Position numbers and translations under genes: made by a program
Shown: positions 14,516-21,474 of the stretch, in pieces
Layout of the letters: the number at the start of each line of letters is the position of its first letter
Position numbering within the stretch: position 1 is the first letter of the stretch
The notes under the pieces: generated by a model
The model's database searches: none
The model's input: the letters and a program-made list of their open reading frames with translations, nothing else
What the model was told of the DNA's origin: nothing
DNA from: Oscillospiraceae bacterium
GTDB taxonomy: Bacteria > Bacillota > Clostridia > Oscillospirales > Ruminococcaceae
Length of the DNA: 23,146 bases
Assembly (NCBI GenBank): GCA_019413245.1
Contig: DXNX01000021.1
Coordinates: 1-23,146, forward strand
Reading direction: 5' to 3'

Positions 14516-15214
14516 GTGGGAAATAATAAATACAAGGTCCTCATCATTGACGACGAAGCCAACATCCGCAGTTTTATGGGGGCCATTCTGGAAAGCAACG
14601 GCTATCAGGTGCTCACCGCCGCCACCTGCGCCCAGGGCGAGATGATGTATTCTTCCCACTGCCCGGACCTGGTGCTGCTGGACCTGGGCCTGCCCGACGC
14701 CGACGGCACCGACTTCATCCGCACCGTTCGGGCGGCCGGGGGCGCAGCGCCCATTCTGGTGCTCAGCGCCCGCAGCGACGAGCGGGACAAGGTGGAGGCC
14801 CTGGACCTGGGCGCCAACGATTATATCACCAAACCATTCGGTACCGGGGAACTGCTGGCCCGGGTGCGGGCCGCTTTGCGGGACCGCCGTCCCGGCCCTG
14901 CGGCCCCCGGCGAATGCTTTCAGGTGCGGGGGCTGCGCATCGACTACGACGCCCGGGACGTGAGCCTGGACGGGGAGGCTGTGCGCCTGACCCAGACCGA
15001 ATACAACATTGTGGCCCTGCTGGCCCAGCACGCCGGCAAGGTGATGACCTACTCCGCCATCATCCAGGGGGTGTGGGGCACCGCCGACGCCGGCAGCGTG
15101 AAAAAGCTGCAGGTGAACATGGCCAATATCCGCAAAAAACTGGGCGCGCGCCCCGGCGAAAACCCCTACATCGCCAACGAACTGGGCGTGGGCTACCGCA
15201 TGTACAGCGAATAA
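14516..15214 (+). CDS. KdpE-like OmpR-family response regulator
   Basis: A 232-residue two-domain regulator. The receiver domain has the acidic pair D12/D13 in LIIDDE, the phosphoacceptor D56 in LLDLGLPDADG, and K106 in YITKPFG. The C-terminal winged helix has LTQTEYNIVALLAQHAGKVM, VWGTADAGSVKKLQVNMANI and NELGVGYRM, matching KdpE. It starts with GTG, 8 nt after AAGGAGG, 3 bp after the kinase stop codon. It would activate transcription on phosphorylation by the upstream kinase, most simply of the ktr genes in the same operon. Confidence 0.9.
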   Translation: MGNNKYKVLIIDDEANIRSFMGAILESNGYQVLTAATCAQGEMMYSSHCPDLVLLDLGLPDADGTDFIRTVRAAGGAAPILVLSARSDERDKVEALDLGANDYITKPFGTGELLARVRAALRDRRPGPAAPGECFQVRGLRIDYDARDVSLDGEAVRLTQTEYNIVALLAQHAGKVMTYSAIIQGVWGTADAGSVKKLQVNMANIRKKLGARPGENPYIANELGVGYRMYSE

Positions 15215-15245
15215 ATCACCCGAAAGAGGGAGAAAGCAAGACCTC

Positions 15246-16547
15246 ATGACCAAACAGATACGCAAGCATCTTTCCACCCCGCGCATCATCGCCCTGGGCT
15301 TTGCCGCAGCCATTCTGCTGGGCTCGGTGCTGCTCATGCTGCCCTGCAGCGTGCGCCCCGGTGTGGACCTGCAATACATCGATTCCCTGTATACCTCCAC
15401 CAGCGCCGTCTGCGTGACCGGCCTCATCACGGTGGATGCCGGGGATACCTTCACCCCCCTGGGACAGTTCATCCTGGGGGCTCTCATCCAGGTGGGCGGC
15501 CTGGGCGTCACGGCGGTGGGCGCCGGCATCATCGTGCTCATGGGCCGCCGGGTGGACCTGAAAGGCCGCAACGTGGTCCGGGAAGCCATGAACCTGGACA
15601 CCGGCCACGGCATCGTGCAGTTCATCCGCAGCATCTTCTGGACCACCCTGATCTTTGAGGCGGCGGGCGCGGTGCTCAGCTTCTTTTCCTTTGTGCGCAC
15701 CCGCCCCTGGCCCCAGGCCATCGGCATCAGCATCTTCCATTCGGTGGCGGCCTTCAACAACTCCGGCTTCGACATCCTTGGCGGCGGCACCAGCCTGATC
15801 CCCTATAAGGATGATGTGCTGCTCAACCTGGTCACCAGTGCCCTCATCATCTGCGGCGGTATCGGTTTCTGGGTCATCCGGGAAGTGGTGGCCGTGGGCC
15901 CGCACTGGAAAAAGTTTTCCATGCACACCAAGGTGGTCATGACCGTCACCGCGGCGCTGCTCATCGTGGGCACCCTGCTGCTCAAGGCCACCGAGGACAT
16001 CACCTGGCTGGGCGCCTTCTTCAACAGTGTGTCCGCCCGCACCGCCGGCTTCGCCACCTACCCGCTGTCCGGCTTTACCGACGCGGGCCTGCTGGTGATG
16101 ATCGCCCTCATGTTCATCGGTGCCTCTCCGGGGTCCACCGGCGGCGGTATCAAGACCACCACCTTCTTTACCCTGCTGCAGGGCATCAAGTCTGCCGCCA
16201 CCAACCACAGCGAAAAGGCCTTCCACTACGCACTCCCCCGGGACGCCTTCCGCAAGGCGGCGGTCATCACCCTGCTGGCACTGGGCGTGGTGGTCACCGG
16301 CACCTACCTCATGGCCGTGTTTGAGCCCCAGCTGGAGATCCGGGACATTCTGTTCGAGGTGGTCAGCGCTTTCGGCACCGTAGGCCTGTCCACCGGCATC
16401 ACCGGCGGGCTGAGCGTGCCCAGCAAGCTGCTGAGCATCGTGATCATGTATATCGGCCGCCTGGGCCCCCTGACCATCGCCACCCTGTGGCACTTCACCC
16501 GGGGCGAACGCACCCGCTACATCGAGGGCAATATCTCGATCGGTTAA
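15246..16547 (+). CDS. ktrB: KtrB/TrkH-family potassium channel subunit
   Basis: A 433-residue integral membrane protein that takes up K+ (often Na+-coupled). The four TrkH/KtrB pore-loop repeats are visible through their selectivity segments: TSAVCVTGLITVD (~52-64), SVAAFNNSGFDIL, NSVSARTAGFATY, and VSAFGTVGLSTGIT. Length is typical for KtrB. GASPGSTGGGIKTTTF is the conserved gate-region motif. The ribosome site (GAGGGAG) is about 13 nt from the ATG, longer than usual, so translation may be coupled to the regulator gene. The partner KtrA follows 19 bp downstream. Confidence 0.93.
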   Translation: MTKQIRKHLSTPRIIALGFAAAILLGSVLLMLPCSVRPGVDLQYIDSLYTSTSAVCVTGLITVDAGDTFTPLGQFILGALIQVGGLGVTAVGAGIIVLMGRRVDLKGRNVVREAMNLDTGHGIVQFIRSIFWTTLIFEAAGAVLSFFSFVRTRPWPQAIGISIFHSVAAFNNSGFDILGGGTSLIPYKDDVLLNLVTSALIICGGIGFWVIREVVAVGPHWKKFSMHTKVVMTVTAALLIVGTLLLKATEDITWLGAFFNSVSARTAGFATYPLSGFTDAGLLVMIALMFIGASPGSTGGGIKTTTFFTLLQGIKSAATNHSEKAFHYALPRDAFRKAAVITLLALGVVVTGTYLMAVFEPQLEIRDILFEVVSAFGTVGLSTGITGGLSVPSKLLSIVIMYIGRLGPLTIATLWHFTRGERTRYIEGNISIG

Positions 16548-16566
16548 TCACAACGGAGGAAAAACT

Positions 16567-17244
16567 ATGTTTGGCAAACCCAAAGCAGAAAAGCAGTCCT
16601 ACGGCATTGTGGGCCTGGGCCGGTTCGGTACCGCGCTGGCCAAAGAACTGGGCAAGGCGGGGGCAGACCTGCTGGTCATCGACCGGGACGAAGAAAAAGT
16701 CCGCGAACTGCGGGAATTCACCGACAACGCCATCGTGGTCAAGAGCCTGGACAAGAAGTCCCTGGAGGAAACAGGCATCCAGAACTGCGACGTGGCGGTG
16801 GTGTGCATCGGCGAGCATATGGAATCGTCCATCCTGACCACCCTGAACCTGGTGGACCTGGGCATTCCCAAGGTCATTTCCAAGGCCACCAGCATCGAGC
16901 ACGGCGAGATCCTGCGCCGCCTGGGCGCCGAGGTCGTGTACCCCGAGCGGGACATGGCCGTGCGCCTGGCCAAGCGGCTGGAGATCTCCCGCATGCTGGA
17001 CTTTATCCAGCTCAGCGAGAAGATCAACATCACCAAGTTCCTGGTGCCTGATAAGTTCGTGGGTCAGACGGTGGCCGAGGTGAACCTGCGCGCCCGGTTC
17101 GGGCTGAACATCATTGCCATCGTCAACGGCCCGGATGTCATCGAGATGGTCCACCCGGACTACGTCTTCCGCACCGACGACGCCATGATCGTGTCCGGCA
17201 GCCAGGAGAATGTGCTGCGCCTGAGCGAGTTCATGGGCAACTGA
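16567..17244 (+). CDS. ktrA: KtrA/TrkA-family gating subunit (RCK domains)
   Basis: A 225-residue cytoplasmic regulator of the KtrB channel. The RCK-N Rossmann domain begins at SYGIVGLGRFGTALAKEL (11-28) with the nucleotide-binding acidic end LLVIDRDEEK (D39). ATP/ADP or NAD(H) binds here and the octameric ring gates the channel. The C-terminal half (VPDKFVGQTVAEVNLRARFG onward, ~160-225) is the RCK-C domain, a c-di-AMP binding site in several Bacillota homologues. The ATG has GGAGG 7 nt upstream. Last gene before a strong terminator. Confidence 0.93.
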   Translation: MFGKPKAEKQSYGIVGLGRFGTALAKELGKAGADLLVIDRDEEKVRELREFTDNAIVVKSLDKKSLEETGIQNCDVAVVCIGEHMESSILTTLNLVDLGIPKVISKATSIEHGEILRRLGAEVVYPERDMAVRLAKRLEISRMLDFIQLSEKINITKFLVPDKFVGQTVAEVNLRARFGLNIIAIVNGPDVIEMVHPDYVFRTDDAMIVSGSQENVLRLSEFMGN

Positions 17245-17264
17245 TTTCCCGGAAAATAAAGCAA

Positions 17265-17320
17265 CCCCGCCCCTGGTCCAGCCTGCAAAACGCAGGGGAC
17301 CGGGGGCGGGGTGTTTTTTT
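17265..17320. terminator. Bidirectional intrinsic terminator
   Basis: CCCCGCCCCTGGTCC pairs with GGACC...GGGGCGGGG (G-rich side with a small bulge), then GTGTTTTTTT. The other strand reads GGGGTTGCTTTATTTT after the stem. It closes the potassium operon (+) and can also stop transcripts of the amidohydrolase operon (-). Confidence 0.85.
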
Positions 17321-17346
17321 GGTAAACGGCAGTCTGCTGTTGGCTT

Positions 17347-17372
17347 GTTCCTTTTTGGCGTCAAAAAGGAAC
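17347..17372. repeat. Perfect 11-bp inverted repeat
   Basis: GTTCCTTTTTG (17347-17357) and CAAAAAGGAAC (17362-17372) are exact reverse complements around GCGT. Confidence 0.85.
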
Positions 17373-17409
17373 CGAAAAACCGCCACCGTTTCGAGGCGGT
17401 GGACGCCGA

Positions 17410-17426
17410 CCAGGGCTGCGCCCTGG
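17410..17426. repeat. Perfect 7-bp inverted repeat
   Basis: CCAGGGC (17410-17416) and GCCCTGG (17420-17426) pair around TGC. It belongs to the same hairpin-rich block as the neighbouring repeats. Confidence 0.7.
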
Positions 17427-17460
17427 ACCCGTTATGCGGCCACCCCTCCGGGACGGCCTT

Positions 17461-17484
17461 CTCAGGCCCTGGGGGGGGCCTGAG
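17461..17484. repeat. Perfect 9-bp inverted repeat
   Basis: CTCAGGCCC (17461-17469) and GGGCCTGAG (17476-17484) pair around a 6-nt T/G loop, followed by an A/T-rich tract (17488-17502). Confidence 0.75.
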
Positions 17485-17515
17485 CAAGGAAAATTTTTTA
17501 AATGGCGCTCCCGGA

Positions 17516-17659
17516 AAGCCTCCCCTGTGTAAGGGGAGGTGGGGCGCAGCCCCGGAGGGGTTGTAAACCCTGCCATGCAACCCGTTACCGGGTAAAAACG
17601 CCAGGTCCACAACCCCTCAGTCGCCTTCGGCGCCAGCTCCCCTTGCACAGGGGAGCCTT
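17516..17659. mobile_element. MITE-like element with ~50-bp terminal inverted repeats
   Basis: The left end (17516-17564) and the reverse complement of the right end (17609-17659) align over their whole length. They share AAG-CTCCCCTGTG-AAGGGGAG at the outer edge and GAGGGGTTGT at the inner edge, with small differences between. Each end can fold on itself (CCTCCCC/GGGGAGG, GGGGC/GCCCC). The 44-bp core holds a further ACCCG/CGGGT hairpin and no coding sequence. Size, structure and lack of genes fit a non-autonomous miniature element. I see no convincing target-site duplication. I recall similar sequences being common in Faecalibacterium-type genomes, but cannot verify copy number here. Confidence 0.65.
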
Positions 17660-17686
17660 GGGGGACGGCAGCCAGGGGAAGGAATC

Positions 17687-19276
17687 TCAGGCGGTATAAA
17701 CCTCCCGTCCTCCCACCACGGTGGCCAGTACCCGCAGCTGCAGCAGCTGTTCCTCCGGCACGGTGAGCAGGTCGCCGTCCAGCACCACAAAATCCGCCAG
17801 GTACCCCGGCAGCAGCAGTCCCTTTTCGGTTTCCGCAAACTCGTTGTACGCCCCGCCCCGGGTGTAGCAGGCCAGGGCCTGGGCCCGGGTCACGGCTTCT
17901 TCCGGCTGCCAGGGCGCGCCCCCGGCCAGGGGACGGCGGGTCACGGCACAGTAGAAGTTGCGCAGCGGGTCCAGGGCCTCCACCGGGGCGTCGGTGCCGT
18001 AGCTCACCGGCACCCCCAGCCGCACCGCCGTGCCGAAGGCATAGCTGGTGGCGGCCAGGTCCGCGCCGCACCGGGCGGTGACGATGGTGTGGTCGTAATC
18101 CAGGAACACCGGCTGCACCAGCGCCCCGGCATGCAGGGCCGCAAACCGGTCCCACTGGTCCCGGGTGGTGATCTGGCAATGCACCACCCCGTGGCGGCGG
18201 GGGTTGCTTCCGTCGGGGCACAGGGCCTCAATGACATTGAGCATCTCGTCCACCGCCGCGTCCCCGATGGCATGGGCCACTACCTGCATGCCCGCCGCGT
18301 CGGCGGTGCGGGCCATGGTCAGGGCGGTGTCCTGGTCCAGGCAGCACAGGCCCCGCTGCCCCGGCTCGTCGGCGTAGTCCTGGCGCATCCAGGCGGTGCG
18401 GGCTCCCAGGGACCCGTCCAGGAACAGCTTCAAAGGGCCGATCTTCCACATGCGGCCGTTCTCAATATGGGCATTCAAAAAGGCCTGCAGGTCCTCCGGG
18501 GTGTCCAGGGCGCACTGCATGGTCAGGCGCAGGGGCAGAAGCCCCGCTTCGTCCAGCTCCCGCAGCGCCTGCACCACCAGCGGCCAGTCCCGGCTGCGGA
18601 TGTCGCAGGTCTGCACGGTGGTCAGCCCCCGGGACACCGCCCGGGCGCAGGCGGCCACGAATTCGGCCTTGATGTCCTCCACACTCTCGGCGGGCAGGAT
18701 CCTGCGCACCAGGGAAATGGCGTTGTCCCGCAAAAGACCGTTGGGCTGCCCGTCCGGCCCCAGGTCGATGCCGCCGCCTTCCGGCACCGGGGTATCGGCG
18801 GTGATGCCCGCCGCTTGCAGGGCGGCGGTGTTGCACACCATGATGTGCCCGCACACCCGGTCCAGCAGCAGGGGATGGTCCGGCACCAGGGCGTCCAGGT
18901 CCGCCCGGGTGGGCAGCACCGGGGCGCCTGTGAATTTGTCCTGGTTCCAGCCGTTGCCGTAAATGGCCCGCCCGGCGGGAATGTTCCGGCAGCGGATGAA
19001 CTCGGCGCAGCGGGCAGCCATGTCGGCGGGGGAGATGGCCCCGAACAGGTCGATGGCCCCCAGCCCCCGGCCCACGTCCAACAGATGCAGGTGGCTGTCG
19101 TTGAAGCCGGGGAACACCCAGGCCCCGTGCAAGTCCACGGCGGGAACACCGCCGGCCTCTTTCAACAGTTCTTCGTTTCCAATGTGGAAAATCCGGCCGT
19201 CCCGCACCCACAAAGCGGTGCAGGTGCGCCCGTCGCCGCAGTAAATGCGGCCGTTATGATACAGTGTCTCTTGCAT
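17687..19276 (-). CDS. Amidohydrolase family 3 protein (YtcJ-like)
   Basis: A 529-residue metal-dependent hydrolase of the amidohydrolase_3 group, whose members deacylate or hydrolyse C-N bonds; actual substrate unknown. PGFNDSHLHLLDVG (~56-69) carries the first metal His pair. GNGWNQDKFTGAPVL follows, then GPLKLFLDGSLGARTAWM near the middle, HAIGDAAVDEMLNVIEA, GVVHCQI, and the late catalytic Asp in VSYGTDAPVEALDP. LADFVVLDGDLLTVP is the usual C-terminal return strand. No signal peptide, so cytoplasmic. The start is uncertain: ATG at 19276 or GTG at 19285, the latter directly abutting the helicase stop; neither has a good ribosome site, suggesting coupling to the helicase gene. Confidence 0.9.
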   Translation of the reverse strand: MQETLYHNGRIYCGDGRTCTALWVRDGRIFHIGNEELLKEAGGVPAVDLHGAWVFPGFNDSHLHLLDVGRGLGAIDLFGAISPADMAARCAEFIRCRNIPAGRAIYGNGWNQDKFTGAPVLPTRADLDALVPDHPLLLDRVCGHIMVCNTAALQAAGITADTPVPEGGGIDLGPDGQPNGLLRDNAISLVRRILPAESVEDIKAEFVAACARAVSRGLTTVQTCDIRSRDWPLVVQALRELDEAGLLPLRLTMQCALDTPEDLQAFLNAHIENGRMWKIGPLKLFLDGSLGARTAWMRQDYADEPGQRGLCCLDQDTALTMARTADAAGMQVVAHAIGDAAVDEMLNVIEALCPDGSNPRRHGVVHCQITTRDQWDRFAALHAGALVQPVFLDYDHTIVTARCGADLAATSYAFGTAVRLGVPVSYGTDAPVEALDPLRNFYCAVTRRPLAGGAPWQPEEAVTRAQALACYTRGGAYNEFAETEKGLLLPGYLADFVVLDGDLLTVPEEQLLQLRVLATVVGGREVYTA

Positions 19277-19285
19277 ACAGCTCAC

Positions 19286-20473
19286 TCAGAAATAGCACTT
19301 GACCTGGAAGCGGTCGGTGGGGGCGTTCTCCTCCACCACCAGATTCTCGTGGTTGAAATCGAAATGCACGGCCCGGCAGTCGTCGGTGTTGCGGGTCAGG
19401 CGCAGCAGGGTATCCACCCGCTTGGTCTCCTCCTTGGTGTAGAAGAGGTAGCTGGCGCCTTCCCGGCGGGCGCGGCCGGTGCGGCCGATGCGGTGGGTGT
19501 AGTGCTCGTTTTCCTCGGGCACATCGTAGTTGATGACCGCGTCCACGTCGGACACGTCGATGCCCCGGGCGGCCACGTCGGTGGCCACCAGCACGGCGAT
19601 CTCCCCGGCCTTGAACCGCTGCATGATGCGGGTGCGTTCCGCCTGGGACAGGTCCCCGTGCAGGCAGTCCACGTTGAAGTTCAGCCGGGCCAGCTGGTTG
19701 GCCAGCATGCCAGTGTTGTACTTGGTGTTGCAGAAGACCATCACCCGCTTGTAATCCTTGGAAATGATGATCTGGGCCAGGTCGGCCAGCTTGTCCCGGC
19801 CGGTGGTCAGCAGCTTGAACTGGTCGATCTTGGGGCTGGAATCCTCCACCGGCTGCACGCTGACTTCGGCGGCGTTCTTCTGGTACAGCCAGCCGATGTC
19901 CAGCACCTCCCGGCTGATGGTGGCCGAGAACATGGACAGGCTCTTGCGGTGTTTCATCAGGTCGATGATGTGGCGCACGTCCTTGTAAAAGCCCATGTTC
20001 AGCATCTCGTCGGCCTCATCCAGCACGATGGTCTCCACCTGAGAGAGGTCGATGGCGTGGTGACGGTAATGGTCCATCAGCCGCCCCGGGGTGGCCACCA
20101 CCACCTGGCAGCCCGCCTTCAGCTGGCGCTGCTGCTTGTCCATGCCGGCGCCGCCGTAGACGCACACCACCTTGACTTCCGGCAAAAACTGGGCCAGATT
20201 GCGCAGGTCCTGGGCGATCTGCTGGGCCAGTTCCCGGGTGGGGCTTAAAATCACCGCCTTGGGGGCGCCCGCGGGGGCGTCGGCCACCTTTTCCAGCACC
20301 GGAATGCCGAAAGCTACCGTCTTGCCGGTGCCGGTGGGGGCCTTGGCAATCATGTCGTGGCCGTCCAGCATCAGGGGAATGGCCTTCTGCTGGATCTCGG
20401 TCATCTCGGTAAAGCCCATCTCCTTGGTGGCCCGCAGAATGGGTTCACGGATCGAAAGTTCACTGAACTGCAT
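19286..20473 (-). CDS. DEAD-box ATP-dependent RNA helicase (short form)
   Basis: A 395-residue DEAD-box helicase that unwinds RNA in ribosome assembly or mRNA turnover. The Q-motif region FSELSIREPILRATKEMGF (3-21) leads to Walker A APTGTGKT (45-52). PTRELA (78-83), TPGR (128-131), DEAD (152-155), SAT (183-185), DVAARGIDV (299-307) and HRIGRTGR (327-334) all follow in order. The protein ends at FQVKCYF soon after the second RecA domain. It therefore lacks the basic C-terminal extension or RNA-binding domain of CsdA/DbpA-type enzymes. The ATG at 20473 has AAGG upstream and is preferred over an in-frame ATG eight codons earlier. Confidence 0.95.
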   Translation of the reverse strand: MQFSELSIREPILRATKEMGFTEMTEIQQKAIPLMLDGHDMIAKAPTGTGKTVAFGIPVLEKVADAPAGAPKAVILSPTRELAQQIAQDLRNLAQFLPEVKVVCVYGGAGMDKQQRQLKAGCQVVVATPGRLMDHYRHHAIDLSQVETIVLDEADEMLNMGFYKDVRHIIDLMKHRKSLSMFSATISREVLDIGWLYQKNAAEVSVQPVEDSSPKIDQFKLLTTGRDKLADLAQIIISKDYKRVMVFCNTKYNTGMLANQLARLNFNVDCLHGDLSQAERTRIMQRFKAGEIAVLVATDVAARGIDVSDVDAVINYDVPEENEHYTHRIGRTGRARREGASYLFYTKEETKRVDTLLRLTRNTDDCRAVHFDFNHENLVVEENAPTDRFQVKCYF

Positions 20474-20511
20474 GAAAAACCGCCTTTCCAAAGTCAATAT
20501 ACGTCCATCGG

Positions 20512-21459
20512 TCAGTCGTAGCTCAGCACCAGCCCGTCCAGCAGGCCGGTGGAAGCCTGGATGTCCCGCACCACCTGGGCGCAGAAATCCATATCGGCCA
20601 CCGTAGTGTCAAAATGAATGCCGTCCTCCCCGAACAGGGCCGGGTCGTACCAGGGCGTTTCGGTGAAATAGGTCGCACAGGCATCGTACAGCCCCGCATC
20701 CCGGAAAGCCGCTTCCAGCGCCGCCATGGTACTGCGGCGGTCCTCGGTGTCGGCCAGGGGCGCGCACAGCAGGTGGAAGGCTGCCCCCCGCTCGGCGCAC
20801 AGGTCGGCCAGATTCCGCAGGTTGCGCTCCGCCAGGGGAATGAGCGGCCCGGCGTTTTCCTGGGCGGGAAGCAGTTCCAGGGCGTTGAGGTAGAGTTTTT
20901 TCACCAGCGGCGAGGCGTCCGCCCACCGGGCAAAGCTCCCGGTGAGGAAAGGCGCGCCGTAGGCCGCGATCAGTTCTGCCCGGGTGGTCTCATCCAGCCC
21001 GCCCAGCAGCCCGGCCGCCGCAAAGGGGGCCGCCGCGTACTGGTAGCCGTACCCGGCGTCAAACCCGGCAGAAAAGCTCTCCGGCGTCAGGATGAGATAC
21101 ACGTCGGTGGCGCCGGGGTGGGCGTCCAGAAAGGCTTTGGCCAGCAGATACTGCCCGGCGATGGTCACCGCCCGGTTGCTGCCGTCGATGCGGTACGCCG
21201 TGTTGCACAGGCTGAAGGGGTCGAACACCTGCCAGCAGACACTGTCCCCCAGAATCAGGGCGGCGGCGCCGTCGTCGGCCTGCACGTTGGCGATGTGGCC
21301 GCCGATCTCCTCACTGGCCGAGGCGGAATAGTCGGTGGAACTGGTGAGCTTGGCAAAAATCTCCGAGAACGGGGCAAAGGCCGAAAGCCCCAGCACCCCG
21401 CAGAACAACACCAGTGCGGCCAGCACAAAGGCCGCCAGACGAAGAAGAAATGCTTTCAT
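20512..21459 (-). CDS. SGNH-type acyltransferase partner protein (AlgJ/DltD-like), membrane-anchored
   Basis: A 315-residue protein with one N-terminal membrane segment (RLAAFVLAALVLFCGVLGLS), the rest predicted extracytoplasmic. LILGDSVCWQVFD (68-80) supplies the nucleophile Ser73 in a GDS motif. EDGIHFD (278-284) supplies the Asp279-x2-His282 pair of an SGNH hydrolase fold. YLILTPESFSAGFD lies between. Immediately downstream of the MBOAT gene (15 bp), this matches the pairs in which an MBOAT protein passes acyl groups across the membrane and an SGNH partner transfers them to an exported polymer. The ATG at 21459 has AAGGGAGGG upstream. Polymer and acyl group are unknown. Confidence 0.8.
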   Translation of the reverse strand: MKAFLLRLAAFVLAALVLFCGVLGLSAFAPFSEIFAKLTSSTDYSASASEEIGGHIANVQADDGAAALILGDSVCWQVFDPFSLCNTAYRIDGSNRAVTIAGQYLLAKAFLDAHPGATDVYLILTPESFSAGFDAGYGYQYAAAPFAAAGLLGGLDETTRAELIAAYGAPFLTGSFARWADASPLVKKLYLNALELLPAQENAGPLIPLAERNLRNLADLCAERGAAFHLLCAPLADTEDRRSTMAALEAAFRDAGLYDACATYFTETPWYDPALFGEDGIHFDTTVADMDFCAQVVRDIQASTGLLDGLVLSYD

Positions 21460-21474
21460 GGCTGCGGCCCTCCC

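Larger units (their letters stand above)
17321..17686. other. Non-coding inverted-repeat region
   Basis: No protein gene is credible in the stretch after the ktrA terminator. It holds three separate hairpin-forming inverted repeats (17347-17372, 17410-17426, 17461-17484) and the MITE-like element at 17516-17659, listed individually. Frames across it have no ribosome site and no recognisable protein motif. Confidence 0.7.

Noticed and set aside
13835..15790. 651-codon minus-strand open frame across the kinase, regulator and ktrB genes
   Set aside because: Shadow of three well-identified plus-strand genes.
17321..17686. CRISPR array or tRNA in the gene-free stretch
   Set aside because: The repeats are inverted and unlike each other rather than regularly spaced direct repeats, and no cloverleaf with TTCGA arm and acceptor stem is present.
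18089..20248. 719-codon plus-strand open frame
   Set aside because: It lies opposite the amidohydrolase and helicase genes, whose motifs are complete. Same composition bias as other shadow frames.
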